Notes: generated by a model not told the origin, from the sequence alone. DNA of 64,000 nucleotides from Amycolatopsis saalfeldensis (GCF_900110575.1 NZ_FOEF01000005.1:310001-374000), one strand, 5' to 3'. Positions 17,990 through 27,535 are shown, counted from the stretch's first letter. Program-made: numbers and translations.

Positions 17990-19717
17990 TCACCCGAGCG
18001 GGTTGGCCAGCAGCAGCTCGGTGTTGTGGTCGCCGGCCGCGCCGACCCGCCCCAGGTTCACGTGGATGTCGTTGTACGCCAGCTCCCGGTACAGCGACGC
18101 CAGCGCCGAAGGCGTCCGCGCGGAATAGTCCACCGCATAAGGGGATTCGGCTTCGATCAGCGTGGTGAACACCGACAGGGTGCCGTCGCCGTTGTCCGCG
18201 AGCTCGATGATCCGCGCGTGGTGCGGGAAGTCCACGTGGGAGGCGGTGTTGATCTCCCAGAAGCTCTGCGCCGGGGTCTTGCCGACGTGCGGCGTGATCT
18301 TGTTCAGGTGGGTGTGCCCGTTGACCCACGCCACCACGTTCGGGAAGCGCTGCAGCAGGCCGACGAACGCTTCGCCGTTCAGGCGGGGCTCCAGCAGGTG
18401 CCGGCCGTCGGGCAGGAGGTTGCCCATGGTGTCGCTGGTGTGGTGGCTGAAGAGGACGAACAGCTCGTCGGTGACCGAATGCGTGACCTTGCCGCCGAAG
18501 AAGTCGTAGTACACCGAGGTGCCGCGCTTGAGCGTCGACTCGAGCCAGGTGAACTGCCCGAGGCCGATCGAGCCGTCCGCGAAGCCGCCTTGGGTGGTGG
18601 TGTCGAGGCTGATGCCGGTGACGCCGTCGGCGATGCGGAAGGTGTAGTAGACGTTCCGGCCGTCGGCGTTGCCGTCGGTGAACCCGTGGCCGTGCGGGCC
18701 GGGGCCGGTGTTCGCCGCGGCCAGGTGGGCCTGCACGAACTCCGCGGTGCTGAACGGGCGGCGGCGCGGGTCCGGCGTGACCTCGCGGATCGTGCCGCTG
18801 CCGCCGAACAGCTCGCCGAGCGGGACGCTGGAGCCGTTCGCGATCGCCGTGCCCAGCTTCTTCCGGGTGCCCTCGTCCTTGCCGATCACCTTGTAGCGGC
18901 CGGTGTACCAGCCCTCGATGCCCGGGATGCCCTCGGGCAGTGTGCCGACCACGCTGTCGTCGTGATTGCCGAACGTGCAGTACCAAGGCACGTCCAGCCC
19001 GGGCGCGGTGAACGGCGCGATGGCCGCCTCCAGCAGGCCCGGCAGCTGCGGGAAGCCCTTCTTCGAGTAGTCGTCGTCGAGCGGGGTGGCCGGGTTCCAG
19101 AACTCGTTGTTGCCGGAGCTCTGCACGCCCTCGTAACGGCTCGGGTCGCCGGAGTTCGGGGTGACGGCGCCGCCGTTGAGGGTGGTGAGGAACCAGTCCA
19201 GCTCGATCAGCTCGTGGTTGTCGCTGTTGTCGCCGGTAGTCACCACGAAGTCGAACGGCCGCCCGGTGAACGGCCCCGCGCCGACGCTGTTGACCCGCTC
19301 CACGAGCGCGCTCGTCGCCACCGTGCCGAGCGCCTCCTGCGGCCGGTGCGCCGAGCCGATGAACGGGTGCAGGTACTCGAACCGCGCGGGCGATTCGGTG
19401 TCGGTGATGTGCAGGTCGGTGAACTGCACGAACGAGCCCAGCGCGTGGCGCCGGTCGTCGCGCCCGGACTGCGGCGCGGCCAGTTCGGCGCGCACCACCA
19501 GTGGCCAGCCGGGTCCGCCGGTGAGCCGGGTGTACGCCGTGGTCCCGGGGCTGACGGCGGTCGCCACCTGCTCCAGCGTCGTGCCGGTCGTGCGGACGCT
19601 CCGCGTCGCCGTGCGGCGCAGCGCCCGGTCCAGCGCGTTGGCGGTCGGGGTGCACAGCAGCAGCCCCGCCCCGGCGACCCCCGCCGCGGTGAACGCCCGC
19701 CTGGTCAGCTCGGCCAT
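17990..19717 (-). CDS. Tat-exported metallophosphoesterase
   Basis: 575 residues. The N-terminus MAELTRRAFTAAGVAGAG is a twin-arginine signal. Calcineurin-like metal-binding motifs run in order: FTDLHI, TTGDNSDN, TFGNHDDS, LFSHHTSD and VNGHTHLNK, so the binuclear metal site looks complete. It resembles the PPA1498-type actinobacterial metallophosphoesterases, which are longer than bacterial phosphodiesterases of this superfamily. ATG 19717 is preferred over an upstream in-frame start because it places RR near the N-terminus. The substrate is unknown. Confidence 0.88.
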   Translation of the reverse strand: MAELTRRAFTAAGVAGAGLLLCTPTANALDRALRRTATRSVRTTGTTLEQVATAVSPGTTAYTRLTGGPGWPLVVRAELAAPQSGRDDRRHALGSFVQFTDLHITDTESPARFEYLHPFIGSAHRPQEALGTVATSALVERVNSVGAGPFTGRPFDFVVTTGDNSDNHELIELDWFLTTLNGGAVTPNSGDPSRYEGVQSSGNNEFWNPATPLDDDYSKKGFPQLPGLLEAAIAPFTAPGLDVPWYCTFGNHDDSVVGTLPEGIPGIEGWYTGRYKVIGKDEGTRKKLGTAIANGSSVPLGELFGGSGTIREVTPDPRRRPFSTAEFVQAHLAAANTGPGPHGHGFTDGNADGRNVYYTFRIADGVTGISLDTTTQGGFADGSIGLGQFTWLESTLKRGTSVYYDFFGGKVTHSVTDELFVLFSHHTSDTMGNLLPDGRHLLEPRLNGEAFVGLLQRFPNVVAWVNGHTHLNKITPHVGKTPAQSFWEINTASHVDFPHHARIIELADNGDGTLSVFTTLIEAESPYAVDYSARTPSALASLYRELAYNDIHVNLGRVGAAGDHNTELLLANPLG

Positions 19718-19816
19718 CTTCACTCCCGTTGTCGGCTCGCCCGGCACGCTGCCGGACGACGGTGGCGGCCCGATGAACAGGGGGAGAGCTGAACGTGAAG
19801 ACCACTCATGTTCATC

Positions 19817-19841
19817 GTGACATTGTCGAGGACTTTGTCAC
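19817..19841. promoter_or_regulatory. GTGACA-N13-TGTCAC inverted repeat
   Basis: A perfect 6-bp inverted repeat with centres about two helical turns apart, 100 bp upstream of the metallophosphoesterase start. It has the geometry of a dimeric regulator site. No regulator gene is adjacent. Nothing else is visible in the 220-bp gap 19718-19937. Confidence 0.35.
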
Positions 19842-19937
19842 AGTCGGACGGGGCGGCATACCGCCGAAGGTCGTGGTCACTTCTCCCGGGGGAACGCTTC
19901 CCGGATCGGTGGCCGGAGACCAGGCGTTACGTCCGCC

Positions 19938-20752
19938 TCAGCCCTTCAGCCCCGATTCCGTCACCCCGCGCACCAGGTACCGCTGCAAGAACGCGAACAG
20001 CAGCACGATCGGCAGGATCGACACCGCCGCGGCCAGGAACAGCAGGTTCAGCTGGGGGTTCTGCGAGGTCAGCAACCCGGACAGCGCGACCTGCACCGTC
20101 CACGAGTCCGGGGACTGCGCGATGATCAGCGGCCACAGGAACGCGTTCCAGCTGCCGATCACGGTGATCACCGCGATCGCCGCGAAGAACGGGCGGGAGT
20201 TGGGCACGACGATGCGCCGGAAGACGCCCCAGCGGGTCAGGCCGTCGAGCTGGCCCGCCTCCTCCAGTTCGCGCGGGAAGTCCAGGAAGTACTGCCGGAA
20301 CAGGAACACGCTGAACCGCTGAACAGGCCCGGGATCACCAGCCCGCGGAAGTCCGAGAGCCAGCCCAGGGTCGACACGACGACAAAACTCGGCACGAACG
20401 TCACCGAGGTCGGGATCATCAGCGTCGCGATCACCGCGTACAGCACGGCTTTCGAGTGGCGGTACGGGATCCGCGCGAGGCCGTAGCCGGCCAGCGAGCA
20501 CACCAGCAGCAGGCCGACGGTCTGCAGCACCGCCACGATCACCGAGTTCAGCAGGCTGCGCGCGAATGGCACGTCCTCCTGCGAGAACAGCTTCGAGAAG
20601 TTCTCCCAGTGCAGCTTCGACGGGAACAGCGTCCAGCTCGGCGCGGTGATCTCCGAGCGTGACGCGAGCCCGTTGCGCAGCAGCAGGTAGAACGGCACCA
20701 GGAACAGCACCGCCGCGACGATCAGCGCCGTCCAGCGCAGCGCGGCCCTCAC
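19938..20752 (-). pseudogene. sugar ABC transporter permease (MalG/CUT1 type), frameshifted
   Basis: Inner-membrane permease of a carbohydrate importer. The start GTG 20752 overlaps the preceding permease stop (GTGA). The first frame is good to RGLVIPGLFSG; a single missing base at about 20316-20320 then switches the reading to a second frame, which continues FSVFLFRQYFLDFPRELEEA, including the ATPase-docking EAA-like loop and C-terminal TM helices, to a stop at 19938. Read together the two pieces give a normal-length permease of about 271 residues. It is either a real one-base deletion or a sequence error. It would inactivate the importer if real. Confidence 0.82.
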
Positions 20753-21660
20753 GCGTCACTCCCGCCGAAGCGGAACAGCTTGCCCTGCAACAAAGTCACC
20801 ACGGCGATGAGCAGTGCCAGGATCACCGCGCCGGCGCTGCCGCGGCCGAGGTCCTGCCCGCCGGAGCCCAGCGACGTGTAGTAGAGGTACACCAGCGGCG
20901 GCCGCGCGAACGGCGGGTAGCCGCGAGCGTCGCCCATGATGTTGTAGAACTCGTCGAAGGCCTGGTAGGCGTTGATCAGGTTGAGCAGCAGCACGGCCAC
21001 CGACGTCGCGCGCAGCTGCGGCAGCGTGATGTGCCGGAACACCGGCCAGCCGGGCTTCGCGCCGTCCAGCCACGCGGCCTCGTAGAGGTGCTGCGGGATC
21101 CGCTGCAGCGCGGCCAGGAACAGAATCATGTAGAAGCCCAGCTGCAGCCACAGCCGCGCGGTCACCAGCACGATCCAGTACAGCGGCGGGTGGACCGTGC
21201 CCGTCCACGCCACCGGGTCGACGCCGAACAGGCCGAGCACGGTGTTCATCAGTCCATATCGGACACCCGAGAACAGCGACGTCTTCCAGATCAGCGAAGC
21301 CACCACGTACGAGCAGGCGAACGGCAGGAAGAACACCGAGCGGAAGAACGCGCGCGCGAACTTCAGCTGGTGCACCCCGACCGCCAGGGCCAGCGACACC
21401 ACGAACGTCAGCGGGACGATGAACAGCGCGAACACGCTGAACGTGCCCAGGCTGCTCACGAACGGCCCGTCGGTCAGCATGTGCGCGTAGTTGTCGAGCC
21501 CGACGAACACACTCGGCGTCACCGTGTTGCGCGCGTCGAAGAACGACAGGTACACGCTCCAGCCGATCGGCAGGTACGCGAACACGGCCAGGCCGATCAG
21601 GAACGGGCCGACGAACCCCCAGAACGACAGCGTGTCCCGGGTCTTCCGGGACAGCGTCAT
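20749..21660 (-). CDS. sugar ABC transporter permease (MalF/CUT1 type)
   Basis: A 303-residue inner-membrane protein with six predicted TM helices. The EAA loop LYEAAWLDGAKPGWPVFRHI sits between later helices and marks it as a CUT1 permease that couples to an MsiK-like ATPase. No ATPase gene is in this operon, as is usual for actinobacterial sugar importers that share MsiK. Start and stop overlap neighbours by four bases. Confidence 0.93.
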   Translation of the reverse strand: MTLSRKTRDTLSFWGFVGPFLIGLAVFAYLPIGWSVYLSFFDARNTVTPSVFVGLDNYAHMLTDGPFVSSLGTFSVFALFIVPLTFVVSLALAVGVHQLKFARAFFRSVFFLPFACSYVVASLIWKTSLFSGVRYGLMNTVLGLFGVDPVAWTGTVHPPLYWIVLVTARLWLQLGFYMILFLAALQRIPQHLYEAAWLDGAKPGWPVFRHITLPQLRATSVAVLLLNLINAYQAFDEFYNIMGDARGYPPFARPPLVYLYYTSLGSGGQDLGRGSAGAVILALLIAVVTLLQGKLFRFGGSDA

Positions 21661-22961
21661 CCGAACAGGCGCTTCAGCTCGGCCTGCGCGACGCCCACCG
21701 CGGTCTTCGTCGTCGCCACCGGGTCCGCGCCCTCCTTGGCGATCTTCGCGACGGCGTCGGACAGCGCCGTGTTCGACGCCTGTGTCCACACCGGACCGCC
21801 GACGAGATGGCTGTTCTCCTGCACGAACTTCGCGACGTCGGCCCCCACACCGGAGCTGAGGTTGCCGGCCTTGGCGACCAGGCTCTGGCGGGCCGGCAGG
21901 TGGAAGCCGAAGCGGGTGGCGAACTCCAGCTGGTCGTTGGTCTGGTCGATCCAGAGCCACTTCACGAACGCCTTGGCCTCGTTCACGTGCGCGCTCTTCG
22001 CGTTCACCATCGCGCCGTACGCGCCGACCGGCACCGAAGGCGCGCCGCTGTTGTCGAGCTTGGGGAAGGCGAGCACGCCGAAGTCCTCGTCGAGCGCGTC
22101 GCGGATCTTCGGCACGTTCCACAGGCCGGTCCACTGCATGGCGGCGAGGCCGTCGATGAACGCGCCGGGGTCGGACCAGTCCGCGGGCGCGCCGAGAAGC
22201 AGGGAACCGTTGGCGTTCAAGGTGTGCAGCTTGCCGAACGCGGTGGCCGCGCGCGGGTCGTCGAAGCCGACCTCGCGGTTGTTGTTCTTCAGGTAGTCGA
22301 GCCCGGCCGACCACAGCAGCGGCCCGGTGAGCGTGGCGACGCCGCCGTCGTTGCCGACGAACAGGCCCTTCACCCCGTCCTTGGACAGCTTGCCGGCGGC
22401 GTCGATCAGCTCGTCGACGGTCTGCGGCGGCTGCACCCCGGCGGCCTGCAGCAGGCTCTTGCGGTAGAAGAGCACCTGCGTGTCGACGGCCTGCGGGATG
22501 CCGTAGACCTTGCCCTCCACGGTCTGCGCGGCGAGCACGGCGGGGCTGAAGTCGTTCTTGACCGGCGCGATGAGGTCGTCCAGCGCGACGACCTGGTTCT
22601 GCCGCACCCAGTCGATCTTCACCTGCGCCTCGAAGACGTCCGGCACGGCGCTGTTCTGCAGCGCGGTGACGATCTTCGAGTCGTAGTCACCCGGGTTCCA
22701 CTGGACCTTGACCAGCGAGTTCGGGTACGAGGCGGCGTAGTTCTTCACCGCGTCCTGCACGCCGTCTTCGCCGTACGCGTGATACCACTGCTGCAGCGTC
22801 ACCTTCGGCGCGCTGGTCGAGGGCGGCGGCCCGGCCGAAGCCGCGGTCGACGGCGGCGGGTCGCCCGGCCGCCCGGTGTCCGACCCGCACGCGGCCGCGA
22901 CGGCCCCGACCGCGCCCATGCCCGCCAACGTCAGGAACGACCGCCTGTTGCGCTGCTGCAT
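21657..22961 (-). CDS. extracellular sugar-binding lipoprotein (family 1)
   Basis: A 434-residue solute-binding component of the importer. The N-terminus MQQRNRRSFLTLAGMGAVGA carries a twin-arginine-like stretch and the lipobox VAAAC, so it is a lipoprotein anchored outside the membrane. A Pro/Ser-rich linker precedes the periplasmic-binding fold (LQQWYHAYGEDGVQDAVKNY onward). ATG 22961 has a GGAGGAG ribosome site, so I preferred it to the in-frame start at 22994. The substrate is probably an oligosaccharide, but is not identifiable. It leads a three-gene coupled operon. Confidence 0.92.
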   Translation of the reverse strand: MQQRNRRSFLTLAGMGAVGAVAAACGSDTGRPGDPPPSTAASAGPPPSTSAPKVTLQQWYHAYGEDGVQDAVKNYAASYPNSLVKVQWNPGDYDSKIVTALQNSAVPDVFEAQVKIDWVRQNQVVALDDLIAPVKNDFSPAVLAAQTVEGKVYGIPQAVDTQVLFYRKSLLQAAGVQPPQTVDELIDAAGKLSKDGVKGLFVGNDGGVATLTGPLLWSAGLDYLKNNNREVGFDDPRAATAFGKLHTLNANGSLLLGAPADWSDPGAFIDGLAAMQWTGLWNVPKIRDALDEDFGVLAFPKLDNSGAPSVPVGAYGAMVNAKSAHVNEAKAFVKWLWIDQTNDQLEFATRFGFHLPARQSLVAKAGNLSSGVGADVAKFVQENSHLVGGPVWTQASNTALSDAVAKIAKEGADPVATTKTAVGVAQAELKRLFG

Positions 22962-22985
22962 CCCCAGAACTCCTCCGACGTGCGT

Positions 22986-23029
22986 GGGGGTCACCTTGAG
23001 AAACCACAGGCTCTCTCAAGGTGACCCCC
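22986..23029 (-). terminator. perfect 16-bp hairpin between acyl-CoA ligase and sugar importer
   Basis: The arms at 22986-23001 and 23014-23029 are perfect complements (GGGGGTCACCTTGAGA and its reverse complement) around a 12-base loop. It starts 33 bp after the ligase stop and ends 25 bp before the binding-protein start. There is no T-run on either side, so it is either an actinobacterial U-less terminator or a leader element of the importer operon. Confidence 0.6.
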
Positions 23030-23061
23030 GCCGTGAGAACGACTCGCCGGAGATTAACCGC

Positions 23062-24702
23062 TTAGAACTGGGAGATGTCGAGCTTTCCCTCTGAGTAGGA
23101 CGCGCGGATCCGCTTCTTGTCGAACTTGCCGACGCTGGTCTTGGGGACTTCGTCCACGAACGTCCAGTTCTCCGGCAGCTGCCACTTCGCGACCTTGTCG
23201 GCGAGGTACTCGCGCAGCTGTTCGGCGGTGACGCTCTGGCCCTCCTTGACCACGACCGCGACCAGCGGCCGCTCGTCCCACTTCTCGTCCGGGATGCCGA
23301 CGACGGCGGCCTCGGCGACCGCGGGGTGGCCCATCACCTGGTTCTCCAGGTCGACCGAGGAGATCCACTCGCCGCCGGACTTGATCACGTCCTTGGCGCG
23401 GTCGGTCAGGGTGAGGTAGCCGTCCGGGCTGATCTTGCCGACGTCACCGGTGCGCAGCCAGCCGTCGTGGAACTTCTCCGGGTCCGGGGTCGGGGCGCCG
23501 TCCTCGCCGCCGTAGTAGGCGCCGGCGATCCACGGGCCCTGGACCTCCAGCTCGCCGACGGCCTCGTTGTCCCACGGCAGCACCTCGCCGTCGTCGCTGA
23601 TCAGGCGCGCGGAGACGGAGGCGGGGAAGCGGCCCTGGGTGTAGCGGTAGGCCCAGCGCTCCTCGCCGGTGGCGGACCCCGGCGGGCGGGCCACGCTGCC
23701 CAGCGGCGAGGTCTCGGTCATGCCCCAGGCGTGCAGGATCGGCACGCCGTAGCGCTCCTCGAACGCGTGCATCAGCGAGGGCGGCGCCGCCGAGCCGCCG
23801 ACCACGACCTCCCGCACGTGGGTGATGTCCTGCGGGTTCGCGTCGAGGTGGGCGAGCAGGCCCTGCCAGATGGTCGGCACCGCGGCGGCGAAGGTCGGCT
23901 TCTCGGCGGCCAGCAGCGCGGCGATCGGGGCGGGCTGCAGGAAGCGGTCCGGCATCAGCAGCGACGCGCCGACCATCAGCGCCGCGTACGGCAGGCCCCA
24001 GGACATGGCGTGGAACATCGGCACGATCGCCAGCGCGGTGTCCTCCTGGGCCAGCCGCATGCTGTCGGTCATGCACACCTGCATCGAGTGCAGCCAGATG
24101 GAGCGGTGCGAGTAGACGACGCCCTTCGGGTCACCCGTGGTGCCGGAGGTGTAACACATCGCGGCGGCGGAGCGCTCGTCCACTTCCGGCCAGTCGAACT
24201 CGTCGGACTGGCCGGCCAGCAGCTCGTCGTAGGCGTGCACGGTGACGCCCTCGGGCGCCTGCAACGCCGAGGCGTCACCGTTCGCGACGATCACGTGCTT
24301 GACCGTGGTGAACGTGGGCAGCTGCTTCGCGAGCAGCGGGACCAGGGTGCCGTCGACGATGACCACCTGGTCCTCGGCGTGGTTGGCCACGAACGTCAGC
24401 TGCTCAGGGAACAGCCGGATGTTCAGGGTGTGCAGCACCGCGCCCATCGCCGGGACGGCGAGGTAGGCGGCCAGGTGCTCGGCGTTGTTCCACATGAACG
24501 TGCCGACGCGCTGGTCGCCGGTGATGCCCAGGCCGCGGAGCGCGTTCGCGAGCCGCGCGGCGTGCTTGCCGAGCTCCGCATAGGTCTCACGGCGGGCTTC
24601 TGAACCGGTCCAGGTGATCACTTCGGACTTCGCGTGCACCGTCGTCCCGTGGCGCAGCAGCTTCGCCAACGACAGCTGCCCGTCCTGCATCGTGCTCAAC
24701 AT
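23062..24702 (-). CDS. long-chain fatty acyl-CoA ligase (FadD-type)
   Basis: 546-residue ANL-superfamily enzyme forming acyl-AMP and then acyl-CoA. The AMP-binding P-loop is [19 protein letters not shown], the A5 motif is [12 protein letters not shown], then [25 protein letters not shown] (A7/A8 hinge). The A10 catalytic Lys is in [14 protein letters not shown]. Length and motifs match fadD/alkK-like medium- or long-chain ligases. ATG 24702 ([13 protein letters not shown]) is preferred to the non-conserved upstream extension. It is divergent from mihF across a long intergenic region. Confidence 0.93.
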   Translation of the reverse strand: MLSTMQDGQLSLAKLLRHGTTVHAKSEVITWTGSEARRETYAELGKHAARLANALRGLGITGDQRVGTFMWNNAEHLAAYLAVPAMGAVLHTLNIRLFPEQLTFVANHAEDQVVIVDGTLVPLLAKQLPTFTTVKHVIVANGDASALQAPEGVTVHAYDELLAGQSDEFDWPEVDERSAAAMCYTSGTTGDPKGVVYSHRSIWLHSMQVCMTDSMRLAQEDTALAIVPMFHAMSWGLPYAALMVGASLLMPDRFLQPAPIAALLAAEKPTFAAAVPTIWQGLLAHLDANPQDITHVREVVVGGSAAPPSLMHAFEERYGVPILHAWGMTETSPLGSVARPPGSATGEERWAYRYTQGRFPASVSARLISDDGEVLPWDNEAVGELEVQGPWIAGAYYGGEDGAPTPDPEKFHDGWLRTGDVGKISPDGYLTLTDRAKDVIKSGGEWISSVDLENQVMGHPAVAEAAVVGIPDEKWDERPLVAVVVKEGQSVTAEQLREYLADKVAKWQLPENWTFVDEVPKTSVGKFDKKRIRASYSEGKLDISQF

Positions 24703-25151
24703 CGGTACTCCCGGGGGTCGTTCGCCGGTGAACTGGGGTGACGCCGACTCTAATCGGGATCGGGGGTGGTGGGCATGGTCAACTTCGGCGGCCGTCCGTC
24801 CCGCGATCGGGTGGCGGGCCCCGCGGGCCAAGATCAACTTCGTGGAACGCTTTTCCTTGCAGGGCAACAAAACGTGTTGTGTTAACTGTGCCGAAATAGT
24901 GGCTCTTTCGGGTGACCGAATGGGCTGGGAAAGGAGGGACGTCCGACGTTTCCGCAGGCCGCGGGGGTGCTCTGGTGGCTTGCCTCACGGGTGGCCGGAG
25001 GGTGATAAGTGCGTGTCGGTTGCGCGCTCTTCGAGGGTGTGGCGTTTACTGGGGCCGTGGTAAGAGACGGCTGGCCAGCGCTTGCACTTGCAAGCAACGG
25101 GAAAAAGCCGTCGGCCGCGTAAGCGGAGACCTGAGAGGAAAGGACACTACG
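24703..25151. other. 449-bp intergenic region between ligase and mihF
   Basis: It must hold the divergent promoters of the acyl-CoA ligase and mihF. I see a small inverted repeat CAACA-N5-TGTTG at 24865-24879 in an A/T-richer patch and a larger palindrome at 25080-25095 (listed separately). The open frames across it have no protein-like features and are left out. Confidence 0.5.
25080..25095. promoter_or_regulatory. palindrome GCTTGCA-CT-TGCAAGC upstream of mihF
   Basis: A perfect 7+2+7 palindrome, 56 bp before the TTG start of mihF and thus within its promoter or 5' leader. It could be an operator, or a site of autoregulation by mIHF itself. Neither is shown by the sequence alone. Confidence 0.5.
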
Positions 25152-25463
25152 TTGGCTCTGCCCACGTTGACTCCGGAGCAGCGCGCTGACGCCCTCGCCA
25201 AGGCGGCAGAGGCACGTAAGGCGCGTTCGGAGCTGCTCGCGTCGATCAAGTCCGGCAAGGAGAGCATCGAGAAGGTGCTCAAGCAGGCCAAGGAGAACAA
25301 GACCATCGGGAAGACGAAGGTCACCCAGCTGCTCAAGGCCGTGCCCGGCCTGGGGGCGGTCAAGGTCGCCGCACTGCTCGAGCAGGCGGGGATCGACCCC
25401 GACCGCCGGGCCGCGGGCCTGGGCGAGCGTCAGCGTGAAGCGCTGATCGACGCGCTCAAGTAG
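25152..25463 (+). CDS. mihF: integration host factor, actinobacterial type (mIHF)
   Basis: A 103-residue basic nucleoid protein that bends DNA and supports phage integration and chromosome organisation in mycobacteria and Streptomyces. The product reads ALPTLTPEQRADALAKAAEA, then LLKAVPGLGAVKVAALLEQA (helix-two-turn-helix) and the conserved end DRRAAGLGERQREALIDAL. The start is TTG 25152 after GAGAGGAAAGG; this gives the usual length and the typical (M)ALP N-terminus. In most actinobacteria mihF precedes gmk, but here isochorismate synthase follows, so this may be a second copy or a rearranged locus. Confidence 0.93.
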   Translation: MALPTLTPEQRADALAKAAEARKARSELLASIKSGKESIEKVLKQAKENKTIGKTKVTQLLKAVPGLGAVKVAALLEQAGIDPDRRAAGLGERQREALIDALK

Positions 25464-25565
25464 CACGATCCCGGCGCCCGCGGGGAAGGTGCGCCCCGGA
25501 CACCGAAGGTGTTCTTCCGGCAACACTTTCCCCGCGGAGCTCCCGGATCCTGGGACGCTGGGGTG

Positions 25566-26720
25566 GTGCCGACCAGTACCGCACCGGCGACCCCGGTCGA
25601 AACCACCGCCCGTTACCAGCGTGGCGACTTTCTGTTCGCGACGGCCCGGCGCGCGCTGCTCGCCAAGGGCTCGGTCGGGACCGTCACGGACACCGACCCG
25701 CGGCGGCTGGCCCGCTCGGTGGCCGAGGAGCTGAACCGCTCCGGCGTGCCGCTGGCAGTCGGGGCGCTGCCCTTCGACACCGGCCCGGACACCACCACGC
25801 CGGGTCATCTGGTGCTGCCGCGGACCGTGCACCGCGCGCAGGCGGAGACCGCCGCGTCGGCGTCACCGCCCGCGGAAGACCTGCCCGCCCCCTCGGCCAC
25901 CCGCGAGGTGCCCTCCGAGGCGGGCCACAAGGCGAACGTGCTCGCCACCGTCGCCGCCCTGCGCGATCGCGATCTCCGTAAAGCCGTGCTCGCGCGGGCG
26001 CTGGACCTCGATTTCGAGACGCCGATCCAGGTTGAGCGGATCGTGCGCAATCTGGCCGCGGGCAACCCGCGCCACTTCACGTATGCCGCCGAGCTGCCCG
26101 GTGGGCGCACCCTCGTCGGCGCGACGCCGGAGCTGCTGCTCTCCCGCGCCGGCGATTCCGTGTTCACCACCCCGCACGCCGGGTCCATGCCGCGCTCCGC
26201 CGACCCCGGGGCCGACCGGGCGAACGGGGAAGCCCTGCTGGCGTCGGGCAAGGACCAGGAAGAGCACGCGGTGGTGGTCGAGTACGTCGTCGAGGCGCTG
26301 CGGCCGTTCTGCCGGAGGCTCGACGTGCCCGCCGCCCCCGAGCTGGTCTCGACCCCCGCGATCTGGCACCTGCGCACCGCCATCACCGGCGAGCTGACCG
26401 ACCGCGACGTCACGGCGCTGGACCTCGCCGCCGCGCTGCACCCGACCCCCGCCATCTGCGGCACGCCGACCGCCGCCGCGCGCGATCTGGTGCAGGAGCT
26501 GGAACCCTTCGACCGCGGCTACTACGCCGGCACCGTCGGCTGGGTCGACGCTTCGGGTGACGGCGAGTGGGCCGTCGCCGTCCGCTGCGCCGAGATCGCG
26601 TCGTCGACCATGCGGCTCTACGCGGGCGGCGGCATCGTCCCGGCCTCCGACGCGCAGGCCGAGTTCGACGAGACGGTCGCCAAACTCCGCACCCTGCTCG
26701 GCGCGATGGGCCTCGACTGA
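25566..26720 (+). CDS. isochorismate synthase (DhbC/EntC/MenF family)
   Basis: 384-residue chorismate-utilising enzyme converting chorismate to isochorismate. Family blocks visible are RKAVLARALDLDF, YAAELPGGRTLVGATPELLL, the substrate-binding LHPTPAICGTPTAAARDL, and FDRGYYAGTVGWVDASGDGEWAVAVR near the C-terminus. Tandem GTGs at 25563/25566 are the likely start; the extension upstream is not conserved-looking. No dhbABEF-like partners are nearby. The convergent neighbour is a phosphopantetheinyl transferase, so a role in catechol or salicylate siderophores, or in menaquinone, are both open. Confidence 0.9.
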   Translation: MPTSTAPATPVETTARYQRGDFLFATARRALLAKGSVGTVTDTDPRRLARSVAEELNRSGVPLAVGALPFDTGPDTTTPGHLVLPRTVHRAQAETAASASPPAEDLPAPSATREVPSEAGHKANVLATVAALRDRDLRKAVLARALDLDFETPIQVERIVRNLAAGNPRHFTYAAELPGGRTLVGATPELLLSRAGDSVFTTPHAGSMPRSADPGADRANGEALLASGKDQEEHAVVVEYVVEALRPFCRRLDVPAAPELVSTPAIWHLRTAITGELTDRDVTALDLAAALHPTPAICGTPTAAARDLVQELEPFDRGYYAGTVGWVDASGDGEWAVAVRCAEIASSTMRLYAGGGIVPASDAQAEFDETVAKLRTLLGAMGLD

Positions 26721-26730
26721 CCCGTTGTGC

Positions 26731-27420
26731 TCAGGGGAGCCAGTTCTCCTCGGTGACCACGAGGTCGTCCGAGGTCAGTGCGGCGACGGCCGCGCGGTGG
26801 CCGTCGGCGGCCTTGAGGTCCGCCAGCCGGGTGCGGGCCGGGTCCAGCGCCGGGTCGCTCGAGGCGACCAGCTCCGCGGGCGCGTTGTACGGCGAGAAAG
26901 TGATGCTCTGCAACGGGATCTTCAGGCCCTTGCCGGTGGCCTTCATGACGGCCTCCTTCCGGGTCCAGTAGACGAAAAACGCCGCCGAACGCTCGGTGTC
27001 GGGCAGCCCGGCCAATGCCTCCTGCTCGGCCGGGCTGAGCGCGTACTCGATCAGCGACGCGTCCGCGCGGCGGCTGGAGCTCTCGACGTCGAGGCCCACC
27101 GGCACCCCGGCCGTCGCGGCGACGCCGATCAGCTCACCCGAGTGGGAGATCGACAGCACCAAGTCCGCGCCCGGCACCCGGGGACGGCCGTGGGGCTTGC
27201 CGCAGTCCGCACAGGTGGCGTCGAAGACCACGGTTTCCACCGGCACGCCCAGCCGCTCGGCCGCGAGCGTCTTCGCCAGCACCCGGCCGGTCAGGAACCG
27301 GCGCTGGTCCAGCTCCAGCCGGTACGCCTCGTGCCGGCCGCGCTCGACGTCGTCGAGCAGCCGCAGGAAGCGGTCTTCCCCGGGCAGCGGCCGCGACCAG
27401 CGGACCACGATTTCCGTCAC
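26731..27420 (-). CDS. 4'-phosphopantetheinyl transferase (Sfp type)
   Basis: 229 residues. It attaches the phosphopantetheine arm of CoA to carrier proteins of NRPS/PKS systems. The motifs are ISHSGELIGVAATAG, the metal-binding GLDVES and WTRKEAVMKATGKGL (the WxxKEAxxK signature), so the active site is intact. It lies 10 bp from the convergent isochorismate synthase. No carrier-protein genes are in the window, so it probably acts on clusters elsewhere. Confidence 0.93.
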   Translation of the reverse strand: MTEIVVRWSRPLPGEDRFLRLLDDVERGRHEAYRLELDQRRFLTGRVLAKTLAAERLGVPVETVVFDATCADCGKPHGRPRVPGADLVLSISHSGELIGVAATAGVPVGLDVESSSRRADASLIEYALSPAEQEALAGLPDTERSAAFFVYWTRKEAVMKATGKGLKIPLQSITFSPYNAPAELVASSDPALDPARTRLADLKAADGHRAAVAALTSDDLVVTEENWLP

Positions 27421-27535
27421 CTGGAACCCTCCTCGTCCACCCCCTGATCCTCCCGGGCCGGCGGCGAGTTGTCACGGTGACCTACGAGGTACTGGGGGGA
27501 ACCCCAGCCGGGGACGGAACGAAAACAGGCCCCCG

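Noticed and set aside
19806-19845. PHO box (direct GTTCACC repeats) upstream of the metallophosphoesterase
   Set aside because: Only one partial GTTCATC match; the 11-bp direct repeat is not present. The inverted repeat is listed instead.
25464-25565. Iron-box (DmdR/IdeR) in front of isochorismate synthase
   Set aside because: No TTAGGTTAGGCTAACC-like sequence; only a short ACACC-GAA-GGTGT repeat at 25500-25512 is visible.
25566-27420. Siderophore biosynthetic cluster
   Set aside because: Only isochorismate synthase and a phosphopantetheinyl transferase are present; no NRPS, DhbA/B/E or transport genes nearby.
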